A program made the position numbers and the translations under genes. A DNA stretch of 7,492 nucleotides from an uncultured Ruminococcus sp. (lineage in GTDB: Bacteria > Bacillota > Clostridia > Oscillospirales > Ruminococcaceae). Positions 1-5,977 of the stretch are shown piece after piece (position 1 is the first letter of the stretch; the number at the start of each line of letters is the position of its first letter). Where the stretch lies: contig CAMWUF010000042.1 of the NCBI GenBank assembly GCA_947177375.1, positions 1 through 7,492 on the forward strand. The letters are read 5' to 3'. Below the pieces are notes generated by a model, which saw nothing but the letters and a program-made list of their open reading frames with translations, did no database searches and had not been told where the DNA came from.

Positions 1-2
1 AA

Positions 3-302
3 TTAAAAGGGATTTCAATCACTGCTTTATACCTTAAAATCATGGGAAGTAGAGGTAACTTGTCCACATGGAAAAAAGGTAATATCAATTCAAGCTATTT
101 GAAAAAAATTGCAGATTATTTCGGAGTATCGGCTGATTACATTTTAGGAAGAACTAAAAATCCTAATTTTTGTACTAGTGAAAATCAAGAAGACACTCTT
201 AAACAAGAGTTTTTAGCAGTTTTCGATAAACTAAGCTTTACTGAAAAAGTCGAGGTCATGGATTTTGTACTTGAAAAACTAAAAAAAAATCCCCCTTTTT
301 AA
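3..302 (+). CDS. XRE/Cro-type HTH transcriptional regulator, 5' end missing
   Basis: This is the C-terminal part of a small DNA-binding regulator whose start lies upstream of the window. The frame is open back to the window edge, and the codons before the first ATG (position 42) read LKGISITALYLKI. They complete the first helices of an XRE helix-turn-helix (KGISITAL, then SRGNLSTWKKG, then LKKIADYFGVSADYILG). The ATG at 42 therefore sits inside the HTH and is not a credible start. The HTH is followed by a short polar linker and a helical tail of about 35 residues (KQEFLAVFDKLSFTEKVEVM) that probably serves dimerisation, as in SinR-like or phage-repressor-like proteins. The gene ends at a terminator and is separated from glmS by a new promoter, so it is probably not part of that operon. 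Its DNA target cannot be told from the sequence. The family call is firm and the role is not. Confidence 0.88.
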   Translation, partial: LKGISITALYLKIMGSRGNLSTWKKGNINSSYLKKIADYFGVSADYILGRTKNPNFCTSENQEDTLKQEFLAVFDKLSFTEKVEVMDFVLEKLKKNPPF

Positions 303-327
303 AAGAAAAGAGGGGATTATTTATTTT
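288..327 (+). terminator. Intrinsic terminator after the XRE regulator
   Basis: The stem AATCCCC (288-294) pairs with GGGGATT (312-318). After one mismatch it continues as TTTTT (296-300) with GAAAA/AAAAG-type pairs (306-310) around a loop of about 5 nt. A T-rich tail (319-328) follows. The left arm lies inside the last codons and the stop codon of the regulator gene. An A-run precedes the stem, so it may work weakly in the other direction too. It insulates glmS from upstream transcription. Confidence 0.75.
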
Positions 328-394
328 TCAAGTTTTTGTTGCTTATAGATTATGATATACAGGTGTAAATTTTATGAAAAGCATTAGAAACTAG

Positions 395-423
395 TTGCAT
401 TTTTTTTCAGAATATGCTATAAT
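395..423 (+). promoter_or_regulatory. Sigma-A promoter of the glmS-LRR operon
   Basis: The -35 box TTGCAT is at 395-400 and a perfect -10 box TATAAT at 418-423, separated by exactly 17 bp. A TG at 415-416, one base before the -10, makes an extended -10. The sequence upstream is A/T-rich. Transcription would start near 430, giving a leader of only about 36 nt before the glmS ATG. No other comparable promoter is seen downstream up to the end of the four LRR genes, so this one probably drives all five. A strong vegetative promoter fits an essential housekeeping gene. Confidence 0.8.
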
Positions 424-449
424 AATATTGCTTGCATAAAATACTTGAG

Positions 450-468
450 AGGAGATTTTTTAATTATG
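450..468 (+). promoter_or_regulatory. glmS ribosome binding site and start choice
   Basis: AGGAG at 450-454 lies 11 nt before the ATG at 466. An in-frame TTG at 445 lies upstream of this Shine-Dalgarno site and would add seven residues before the Met-Cys. GlmS needs its cysteine at the mature N-terminus after Met removal, so translation must begin at 466. Confidence 0.85.
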
Positions 469-2295
469 TGTGGAATTGTAGGCTACGTTGGGTGGCGTGA
501 CGCAACTGATGTGTTAATAGACGGATTGTCCAAATTAGAGTACAGAGGCTATGACTCATCTGGAATTGCTGTATTTGAAAATGAAATTATCAAAGTTGCA
601 AAATCCAAAGGCAGATTGACAGATTTGCAAAACAAAATTGCACAAGGGGGAAAGCCAACTGGACATGCTGGCATTGGTCATACCAGATGGGCAACCCATG
701 GTGAACCATCAGACAGAAACTCTCACCCACATGGCGGGGGAAATGTTACACTTGTTCATAATGGCATTATTGAAAACTATAAGCGTCTGAAAGAATTTTT
801 ATTATCACAAGGCAGAATTTTTGAATCTGATACAGATACAGAAGTTGTTGCACAATTACTGGATTATTATTATCAGGAAAATCATGGAAACCCTATTGAT
901 GCTATTATAAAAACGACACAAGAATTAGAGGGTTCTTATGCATTAGGTGTGATATTTGCAGATTTCCCTGATAAAGTCTATGCTTTACGAAAAGAAAGCC
1001 CTTTAATTATTGGCATTGGCGAAAATGAAAGTTTTATCGCTTCTGATATGACAGCGATTTTGCAATATACAAAAAATTATTATTTGCTTGAACATGATGA
1101 AATTGCGGTACTAAGCAAAAAACAAGTAAAAGTATATGATTTGCATTATCAGAAAATTCAGAAAGAATTAAAAACTGCGGATTGGGACGTTAGTGCAGCC
1201 GAAAAATGTGGCTATGAGCATTACATGCTAAAAGAGATTCACGAACAGCCAACAGCCATTAAAACAACTATTAAACCTAGAATTACAGACGGTTTGCCAA
1301 ATCTGGAAGAATGTGGCATTACACCAGAAAAACTTATGGAATTTCATAAAATTCATGTAGTTGCTTGCGGAACAGCGATGCATGCAGGAACAGTTGGTAA
1401 ATACGTAATTGAAAAATTAGCTAGAATTCCAGTCAATGTTGATATTGCATCTGAATTCAGATATAGAGAGCCATTAGTCAGCGAAAATGATTTAGTGATT
1501 ATTATTTCACAATCTGGTGAAACAGCGGATAGTTTAGCAGCTTTAAGACTTGCAAAACAATTAGGTGCAAAAACACTTGCAATTGTCAATGCAAAGGGTA
1601 GTTCTATTGCAAGAGAAGCAGATATGTTAATTTATACACATGCGGGTCCAGAAATTGCAGTTGCTTCTACAAAGGCATATATGGTACAAATTGCTGTGAT
1701 GTATTTATTTGCATTTGAATTAGCACTTGCCAATCATACAATTGATGAACAAGAATGCCGTCGTTTGACTAAATTATTACAGGAAACACCTGAACAAATT
1801 GAAGCAATTCTGGCACACAAAGAAATGACACAGTTAATTGCATCTGAATTAATTACAGCAGATAGTTTATTATATATTGGACGTGGTTTAGATTATGCTT
1901 TAAGCATGGAGGGTTCTCTGAAATTAAAAGAAATTTCTTATATTCATTCTGAATCTTATGCCGCAGGTGAATTAAAACATGGGACAATTTCTTTAGTAAC
2001 AGAAAATATGCCAGTCATTGCCATTGCGACACAGAAAAAATTATTTGATAAAACTATCAGTAATATCAAAGAAGTCAAAGCAAGAGGTGCAAAAGTAATT
2101 TTAGTATGCCGTGAAGATGATACGCCTGAACAAGATATTGCAGATTTTAAATTTGGCTTGCCAGATTATGATGATTTATTAATGCCAATGCTTGCTGTTG
2201 TACCATTGCAGTTAATTGCATATTATACAGCAGTTCACAAAGGCACAGATGTTGATAAGCCTAGAAATCTTGCAAAATCTGTTACTGTAGAATAA
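466..2295 (+). CDS. glmS: Glutamine:fructose-6-phosphate aminotransferase (isomerizing)
   Basis: GlmS makes glucosamine-6-phosphate from fructose-6-phosphate and glutamine in the cytoplasm. It is the entry step to UDP-GlcNAc, peptidoglycan and other amino sugars. The protein has 609 residues, the length of the E. coli enzyme. Residues 1 to about 220 are the class II glutamine amidotransferase domain: MCGIVGY with catalytic Cys2, LEYRGYDSSGIA, GHTRWATHG around 71-79, LVHNGIIENY and SDTDTE. Two SIS sugar-isomerase domains follow. The first has VACGTAMHAG and the sugar-phosphate loop SQSGET beginning at residue 348. The second has K486, E489 and H505 at the expected isomerase positions. The C-terminus DKPRNLAKSVTVE carries the conserved lysine that forms the fructose-6-phosphate Schiff base. 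No key residue is missing. The start is placed at the ATG because Cys must be residue 2. It is the first gene of the operon, with the first LRR gene only 13 nt downstream. The leader has no visible glmS ribozyme. Confidence 0.98.
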   Translation: MCGIVGYVGWRDATDVLIDGLSKLEYRGYDSSGIAVFENEIIKVAKSKGRLTDLQNKIAQGGKPTGHAGIGHTRWATHGEPSDRNSHPHGGGNVTLVHNGIIENYKRLKEFLLSQGRIFESDTDTEVVAQLLDYYYQENHGNPIDAIIKTTQELEGSYALGVIFADFPDKVYALRKESPLIIGIGENESFIASDMTAILQYTKNYYLLEHDEIAVLSKKQVKVYDLHYQKIQKELKTADWDVSAAEKCGYEHYMLKEIHEQPTAIKTTIKPRITDGLPNLEECGITPEKLMEFHKIHVVACGTAMHAGTVGKYVIEKLARIPVNVDIASEFRYREPLVSENDLVIIISQSGETADSLAALRLAKQLGAKTLAIVNAKGSSIAREADMLIYTHAGPEIAVASTKAYMVQIAVMYLFAFELALANHTIDEQECRRLTKLLQETPEQIEAILAHKEMTQLIASELITADSLLYIGRGLDYALSMEGSLKLKEISYIHSESYAAGELKHGTISLVTENMPVIAIATQKKLFDKTISNIKEVKARGAKVILVCREDDTPEQDIADFKFGLPDYDDLLMPMLAVVPLQLIAYYTAVHKGTDVDKPRNLAKSVTVE

Positions 2296-2308
2296 GGATA
2301 AATAATTT

Positions 2309-3613
2309 ATGAAGAAAAAATTGTTAGCTGTTGCTGTTGCCATGTTTATGGCGACAGCTCCGCTGTGTATTTCTGCACATGCAGAGGAAAATACCCCAGT
2401 TCCTGAAGAATCACAGGAATCTACACAAACAGAATCCCGTGTGGAAGATTTATATACATTCAGTATTAATACTGCTGGTCGGGCTGAAATTTATGATTTT
2501 AAACCGTCTGAAACTTATGAGGGCGAATTAATTATTCCATCAGAATTAGATGGCTGTCCCGTTGGCTATATCGGAAACGCTGCATTTATGAATGCAAAAG
2601 GTATTACAAGCATTACAATTCCTGCATCTGTTACTGATATGGGAAATAGTGTTTTTTTTGGCTGTACTAGTCTTGAAAAAATTTCTGTCGCATCTGGAAG
2701 TAGTTATTTTACTGTGACAGATGGTGTATTATTTGCAGATAATAATCAATTTTTAGTTGCCTATCCAGCCAATAAATCAGGTGAAAGTTATCAGATTCCT
2801 GATACTGTAGATGAAATTGCACAAGGCTGTTTTGGTTTTGCCCAAAATTTAAAACAAATTACAATTCCAAGTCATGTGAATTATATTGACATGTGGGCTT
2901 TTGCCTATTCTAATCTTGAAAAAGTAGTAATAGCGAGTATGCAGCTTGATGATTATGCATTTGCTTATTGTGAAAAATTACATGATATTGAATTACAAGC
3001 TGGTGTAGAGACAATTTATGATGCGACGTTTAGTAATTGTTCGGCTTTAGAACAAATTACTTTGCCAAATACACTTACTTATGTTGGACAATATGCATTT
3101 TCAGGAACAAGTATGCATAGTGTGACAATTCCATCTTCTGTGAACGAAATTGACTATTGTGCATTTGGTTATAATGCAGACCTGAATCAAATTAATGATT
3201 TTGTAATTTATGGTGAAGCAGGAACAGCGGCACAGACCTATTGCACAGAAGAAGACACAGAAAATGATTATAAAAATGATTTTACATTTATTGAAATTAA
3301 CAATGCAGACGAACCACAGGAAATTGCCACAGGAGAACAGGATAATGCAGAAAATATAGAAAATACAGAAATTGAAACGAATTCACAGTCAAATGAAAAT
3401 GATGAAAATGAAGAAGATATTCCAGCAGAAATTGCTGAAACAAATATTGCAGATATTTTAGGGCCAGAAGTAAAAAATAATCAGTTTTTAAGAATTTTAC
3501 TTGCAACAGTAGGAGGCATTGCAATTATTTTAGCAATTGCATTAATTGTGCTGTTAGTAAAAAAGCCAAAACATAAAAAGACAGTGGAAGATGACGAAGA
3601 TGAAGAAGAATAA
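2309..3613 (+). CDS. BspA-like LRR surface protein A, membrane-anchored, acidic tail
   Basis: The protein has 434 residues. A Sec signal peptide (MKKK, a hydrophobic core, predicted cleavage after AHA at residue 25) is followed by a short Glu/Gln/Ser/Thr-rich spacer and an N-terminal beta cap (about 48-85). LRR_5 repeats of the type I-x-IP-x-x-V-x-x-I-x-x-x-AF-x-x-C have anchor aromatics at 93, 116, 175, 198, 218, 241, 264 and 286. The 116-175 gap holds the conserved island (TDGVLF, then AYP). One repeat (198-218) is 3 residues short. A terminal cap (about 287-330, with the motif IYGEAGTAAQTY) leads to an Asn/Asp/Glu-rich linker (331-391), a transmembrane helix (about 393-417), then KKPKHKK and an acidic end (VEDDEDEEE). 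It should sit in the cytoplasmic membrane with the LRRs outside. There is no LPXTG or dockerin. The Shine-Dalgarno AAGGA overlaps the glmS stop codon, so the two genes are translationally close. BspA-type LRRs are known as adhesins in other bacteria; the function here is not known. Confidence 0.9.
   Translation: MKKKLLAVAVAMFMATAPLCISAHAEENTPVPEESQESTQTESRVEDLYTFSINTAGRAEIYDFKPSETYEGELIIPSELDGCPVGYIGNAAFMNAKGITSITIPASVTDMGNSVFFGCTSLEKISVASGSSYFTVTDGVLFADNNQFLVAYPANKSGESYQIPDTVDEIAQGCFGFAQNLKQITIPSHVNYIDMWAFAYSNLEKVVIASMQLDDYAFAYCEKLHDIELQAGVETIYDATFSNCSALEQITLPNTLTYVGQYAFSGTSMHSVTIPSSVNEIDYCAFGYNADLNQINDFVIYGEAGTAAQTYCTEEDTENDYKNDFTFIEINNADEPQEIATGEQDNAENIENTEIETNSQSNENDENEEDIPAEIAETNIADILGPEVKNNQFLRILLATVGGIAIILAIALIVLLVKKPKHKKTVEDDEDEEE
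3586..3602 (+). promoter_or_regulatory. Ribosome binding site of LRR gene B, inside gene A
   Basis: GGAAG at 3586-3590 is 9 nt before the ATG at 3600, whereas an in-frame ATG at 3591 directly abuts it with no spacing. The start at 3600 also gives the usual Met-Lys-Lys signal-peptide N-terminus. The purine-rich site is formed by the Glu/Asp codons of the acidic C-terminus of protein A. Confidence 0.65.
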
Positions 3614-4838
3614 AATATATCAATTATTAACTGGTTTTATCCTGTTTGCTTTGCTGATAACTGGTATTCCAGCACATGCAGAAGAAATTATTACTGCACA
3701 AAATGGTTATTCAGAAGATGGACTTTGGTTATATAATGATTATGGTGATGGGACAATTTCTGTCACTTGTCAGGATAATACAATTACAGAAGCGGAAATT
3801 CCTGCTGAAATTGATGGGCATATTATTACAATGGTAGAATTAGATTGCTTTAAAGATAATACAAGCTTAAAAAAAGTAATTCTGCCATCAACAATTACTG
3901 TAATAGAAGACTATGCGTTTTATAAATGTTTTGGACTAGAAAGCATTAATATCCCAGAAAATGTAGAAAAAATAGGATTTCAGGCATTTTATGGCTGTAA
4001 TTTGAGTGAAGTAACAATTCCTGCATCTGTGACAGAAATAGAAGGATGGGCATTTGAAGGCTGTAATTCGTTAAAAGCTGTTCATGTTGCCAAAGGCAAT
4101 CAGAATTATGTAGATGAAGAAGGCATTTTATTTAATATTGACAAAACAGAATTAATTTTATATCCCAGTGCCAAACCAGATACAAGTTATACTGTACCAG
4201 AAACTTGTGTCAAATTAGAAAGCTATGCATTCATGGCAAATCAGTTTTTACAGGAAATTAATATCAATTCTGTTCAGGAAATGGGCGAAGATATATTTTA
4301 TTATTGCACTAGTCTTGAAAGCATGACAATTCCAGAAGGCATTACAGAATTAAAAGGCTCTATGTTTGGGAATTGTACAAGTCTGAAAACAGTTATTTTA
4401 CCAGAGGGCATTACAAGCTTAGGTTCAGGGTGTTTTTATAATTGCATTTCACTGGAAGAATTACAGTTGCCAGATTCGCTGACCAGTATGAGTGACTATG
4501 TATTTTTTAACTGTGCGTCTTTGAAAAGTCTGACAGTTTCTGAAAATGTGAAATCAATTGGCAAATATGCAATGGGCTGGTATTATGGAGAAGACAGCAG
4601 TACAAATGAGAATCAAGAAGATTCTTATAAGCTTTTGCCAAATTTTGAAATAGATACAAATAACGGTACAAAAGCGTTTGAATATGCTGCTGAAAATAAT
4701 ATCAAATGCACAGGCGGTATTACACAAGGCATTGTATTTGTCTATATCATGATTGGCATTGTGATATTAGTCATTTTAGCAGTGATTGGTTTAATTATCA
4801 TGCAGAAGCGTTATCAGAAACAGCATGAATTATTTTAA
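3600..4838 (+). CDS. BspA-like LRR surface protein B, membrane-anchored, short basic tail
   Basis: The protein has 412 residues from the ATG at 3600, preferred over an ATG at 3591 for Shine-Dalgarno spacing. The signal peptide ends in PAHA (residue 27). An N-terminal cap (about 41-80, with GTISV and IPAEIDGH) is followed by ten LRR_5 repeats with anchors at 84, 107, 130, 152, 211, 233, 256, 279, 302 and 325. The 152-211 gap contains the island (EEGILF, LYPSAKPDTSY). A Trp/Tyr-rich turn (GWYYGED) and the terminal cap (about 326-370, NNGTKAFEYA) lead straight into a transmembrane helix (about 376-400) and the short tail MQKRYQKQHELF. There is no long linker, unlike protein A. It overlaps gene A by 14 nt, and its stop is followed by gene C after 20 nt. 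It is closest to protein C: both share KPDTSY, IPEGITEL and the same 22-residue first repeat after the island. The role is unknown; surface binding is an inference from the family. Confidence 0.88.
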   Translation: MKKNKIYQLLTGFILFALLITGIPAHAEEIITAQNGYSEDGLWLYNDYGDGTISVTCQDNTITEAEIPAEIDGHIITMVELDCFKDNTSLKKVILPSTITVIEDYAFYKCFGLESINIPENVEKIGFQAFYGCNLSEVTIPASVTEIEGWAFEGCNSLKAVHVAKGNQNYVDEEGILFNIDKTELILYPSAKPDTSYTVPETCVKLESYAFMANQFLQEININSVQEMGEDIFYYCTSLESMTIPEGITELKGSMFGNCTSLKTVILPEGITSLGSGCFYNCISLEELQLPDSLTSMSDYVFFNCASLKSLTVSENVKSIGKYAMGWYYGEDSSTNENQEDSYKLLPNFEIDTNNGTKAFEYAAENNIKCTGGITQGIVFVYIMIGIVILVILAVIGLIIMQKRYQKQHELF

Positions 4839-4846
4839 TGCGAAAC

Positions 4847-4861
4847 GGAGGAAATACTATG
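4847..4861 (+). promoter_or_regulatory. Strong ribosome binding site of LRR gene C
   Basis: GGAGG at 4847-4851 lies 7 nt before the ATG at 4859, which begins Met-Lys-Phe-Phe-Lys-Lys and a signal peptide. A second in-frame ATG at 4838 overlaps the stop of gene B (TAATG) but lies upstream of this site and would put Arg-Asn-Gly-Gly-Asn-Thr before the signal peptide. The start at 4859 is therefore preferred. Confidence 0.8.
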
Positions 4862-5977
4862 AAATTTTTTAAAAAATTAGCACTCTGTTCTGTGATAAGT
4901 ATCTTATGCAGTTTTTTGATACCTGTTTCCATTTCTGCAAAAGCAGATAGCTCAGAAGATTTTAATTATAGCTTAAAATCAGATGGAACAGTTGAAATTT
5001 TTTGCAAAAATCAAAATATTACCAGTGCGGAAATTCCACCAGAAATTGATGGGCATAAAGTTTCGACAATTGGAAAAAATTGTTTTTCTAACTGTGCATC
5101 TATGACAGAAGTCAGTATTCCAGATAGTATAGTAAGCATAGAAGATTATGCATTTCAAGGCTGTTCAGATTTGACAGAAATTTATTTGCCAGCAAGTGTG
5201 ACACAAATCGGCGATTATGTATTTGATACAACAGAAGATATGACAAAATTTGAAGTGGATTCTGAAAATAAATCTTATCAGTCACAAGATGGTGTGTTAT
5301 ATGACAAAGCTGGCGGAACACTGATAAAATATCCAGAAGCAAAACCTGATACAAGTTATGCTGTGTTAGATTCCTGTCAAACAATTGCAGATTGGGCTTT
5401 TATCGGTACTAGATATTTAGAAACAATAGATTTAAAACAAGTAAAATCAATAGGCGAAGATGCATTTTATTACTGTGTTGCTTTAAAGCAAATTACAATT
5501 CCAGAGGGCATTACAGAATTAACAGGTGCTGTATTTGGTTGTTGTGAAACATTAGAGCAAGTAATATTGCCAACTAGTTTAAAAGCAATTGGAGATAAAT
5601 GCTTTTATTCTTGTATTGCGTTAAAAAATATTAATTTACCAGAACAACTTCAAAAAATTGGTGCTTATGCATTTTGTCACTGTACAAATTTACAAGCATT
5701 AAAAATTCCCAAAAATTTAACAACTGTGAATGCTTATTGTATTGGCTATTATTATGATTTTGATACAGATGATTATAAATTACAGGATAATATCACGCTT
5801 TATGTTTATAAAAATTCTGTTGGTTTACGCTATGCGTCTACAAATCATATTGTCTATGAGATAATCAAAAATTATAATTTAATTTATATTATTTTAATTA
5901 GTATAGTTATAATAATAATTATTATATTAAGCATTGCCATTAGCAAAATTCTGAAAAGCAGGAGGGAAAATTCATGA
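4859..5977 (+). CDS. BspA-like LRR surface protein C, membrane-anchored, short basic tail
   Basis: The protein has 372 residues from the ATG at 4859, chosen because of the GGAGG 7 nt upstream. The signal peptide has predicted cleavage after SAKA (residue 29). The N-terminal cap (about 35-72) has DGTVEIF and IPPEIDGHKV. Nine LRR_5 repeats have anchors at 76, 99, 122, 181, 203, 226, 249, 272 and 295. The island (QDGVLYD, KYPEAKPDTSY) fills the 122-181 gap. The terminal cap (about 296-335, TLYVYKNSVGLRYA) leads to a very Ile-rich transmembrane helix (about 340-362) and the basic tail SKILKSRRENS. This suggests an outside LRR domain on a single membrane anchor. It looks like a tandem duplicate of gene B, with matching residues and repeat spacing after the island and some near-identical DNA (around 4325 and 5495). 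Its last codon overlaps the start of gene D (ATGA). No enzymatic motif is seen and the function is unknown. Confidence 0.88.
   Translation: MKFFKKLALCSVISILCSFLIPVSISAKADSSEDFNYSLKSDGTVEIFCKNQNITSAEIPPEIDGHKVSTIGKNCFSNCASMTEVSIPDSIVSIEDYAFQGCSDLTEIYLPASVTQIGDYVFDTTEDMTKFEVDSENKSYQSQDGVLYDKAGGTLIKYPEAKPDTSYAVLDSCQTIADWAFIGTRYLETIDLKQVKSIGEDAFYYCVALKQITIPEGITELTGAVFGCCETLEQVILPTSLKAIGDKCFYSCIALKNINLPEQLQKIGAYAFCHCTNLQALKIPKNLTTVNAYCIGYYYDFDTDDYKLQDNITLYVYKNSVGLRYASTNHIVYEIIKNYNLIYIILISIVIIIIIILSIAISKILKSRRENS
5961..5977 (+). promoter_or_regulatory. Ribosome binding site and ATGA coupling of LRR gene D
   Basis: GGAGGG at 5961-5966 is 7 nt before the ATG at 5974. The ATG overlaps the TGA stop of gene C (5975-5977) as ATGA, the classic arrangement for translational coupling. 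Confidence 0.8.

Noticed and set aside
42..302. An 86-residue protein starting at the ATG at 42.
   Set aside because: The reading frame is open to the window edge and the upstream codons encode the first part of the HTH. The ATG lies within the domain, so the gene is better called as a 5'-truncated one.
328..356. A second promoter with TATGAT at 351-356.
   Set aside because: The -35 position reads TCAAGT, a poor match; the 395-423 promoter is far better.
445..465. A TTG start for glmS that adds seven residues.
   Set aside because: It is upstream of the Shine-Dalgarno site and would bury the catalytic cysteine that must be N-terminal in mature GlmS.
1353..1589. An antisense open frame within glmS.
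   Set aside because: It has no ribosome binding site or recognisable protein features and lies opposite a highly conserved coding region; it is a shadow frame.
2331..2531. A + strand open frame in another phase inside LRR gene A.
   Set aside because: It overlaps the signal peptide coding region of a clearly real gene and has no translation signal or plausible composition.
3297..3524. Antisense open frames in the LRR genes (also 5112-5384 and 6906-7100).
   Set aside because: The Leu/Phe/His/Gln-rich translations are what the reverse of Glu/Asn/Lys/Ile-rich coding gives; no start signals are seen.
5912..5925. A 14-bp perfect A/T palindrome (ATAATAATTATTAT).
   Set aside because: It is produced by a run of Ile codons (ATA/ATT) in the transmembrane helix of protein C and needs no regulatory explanation.
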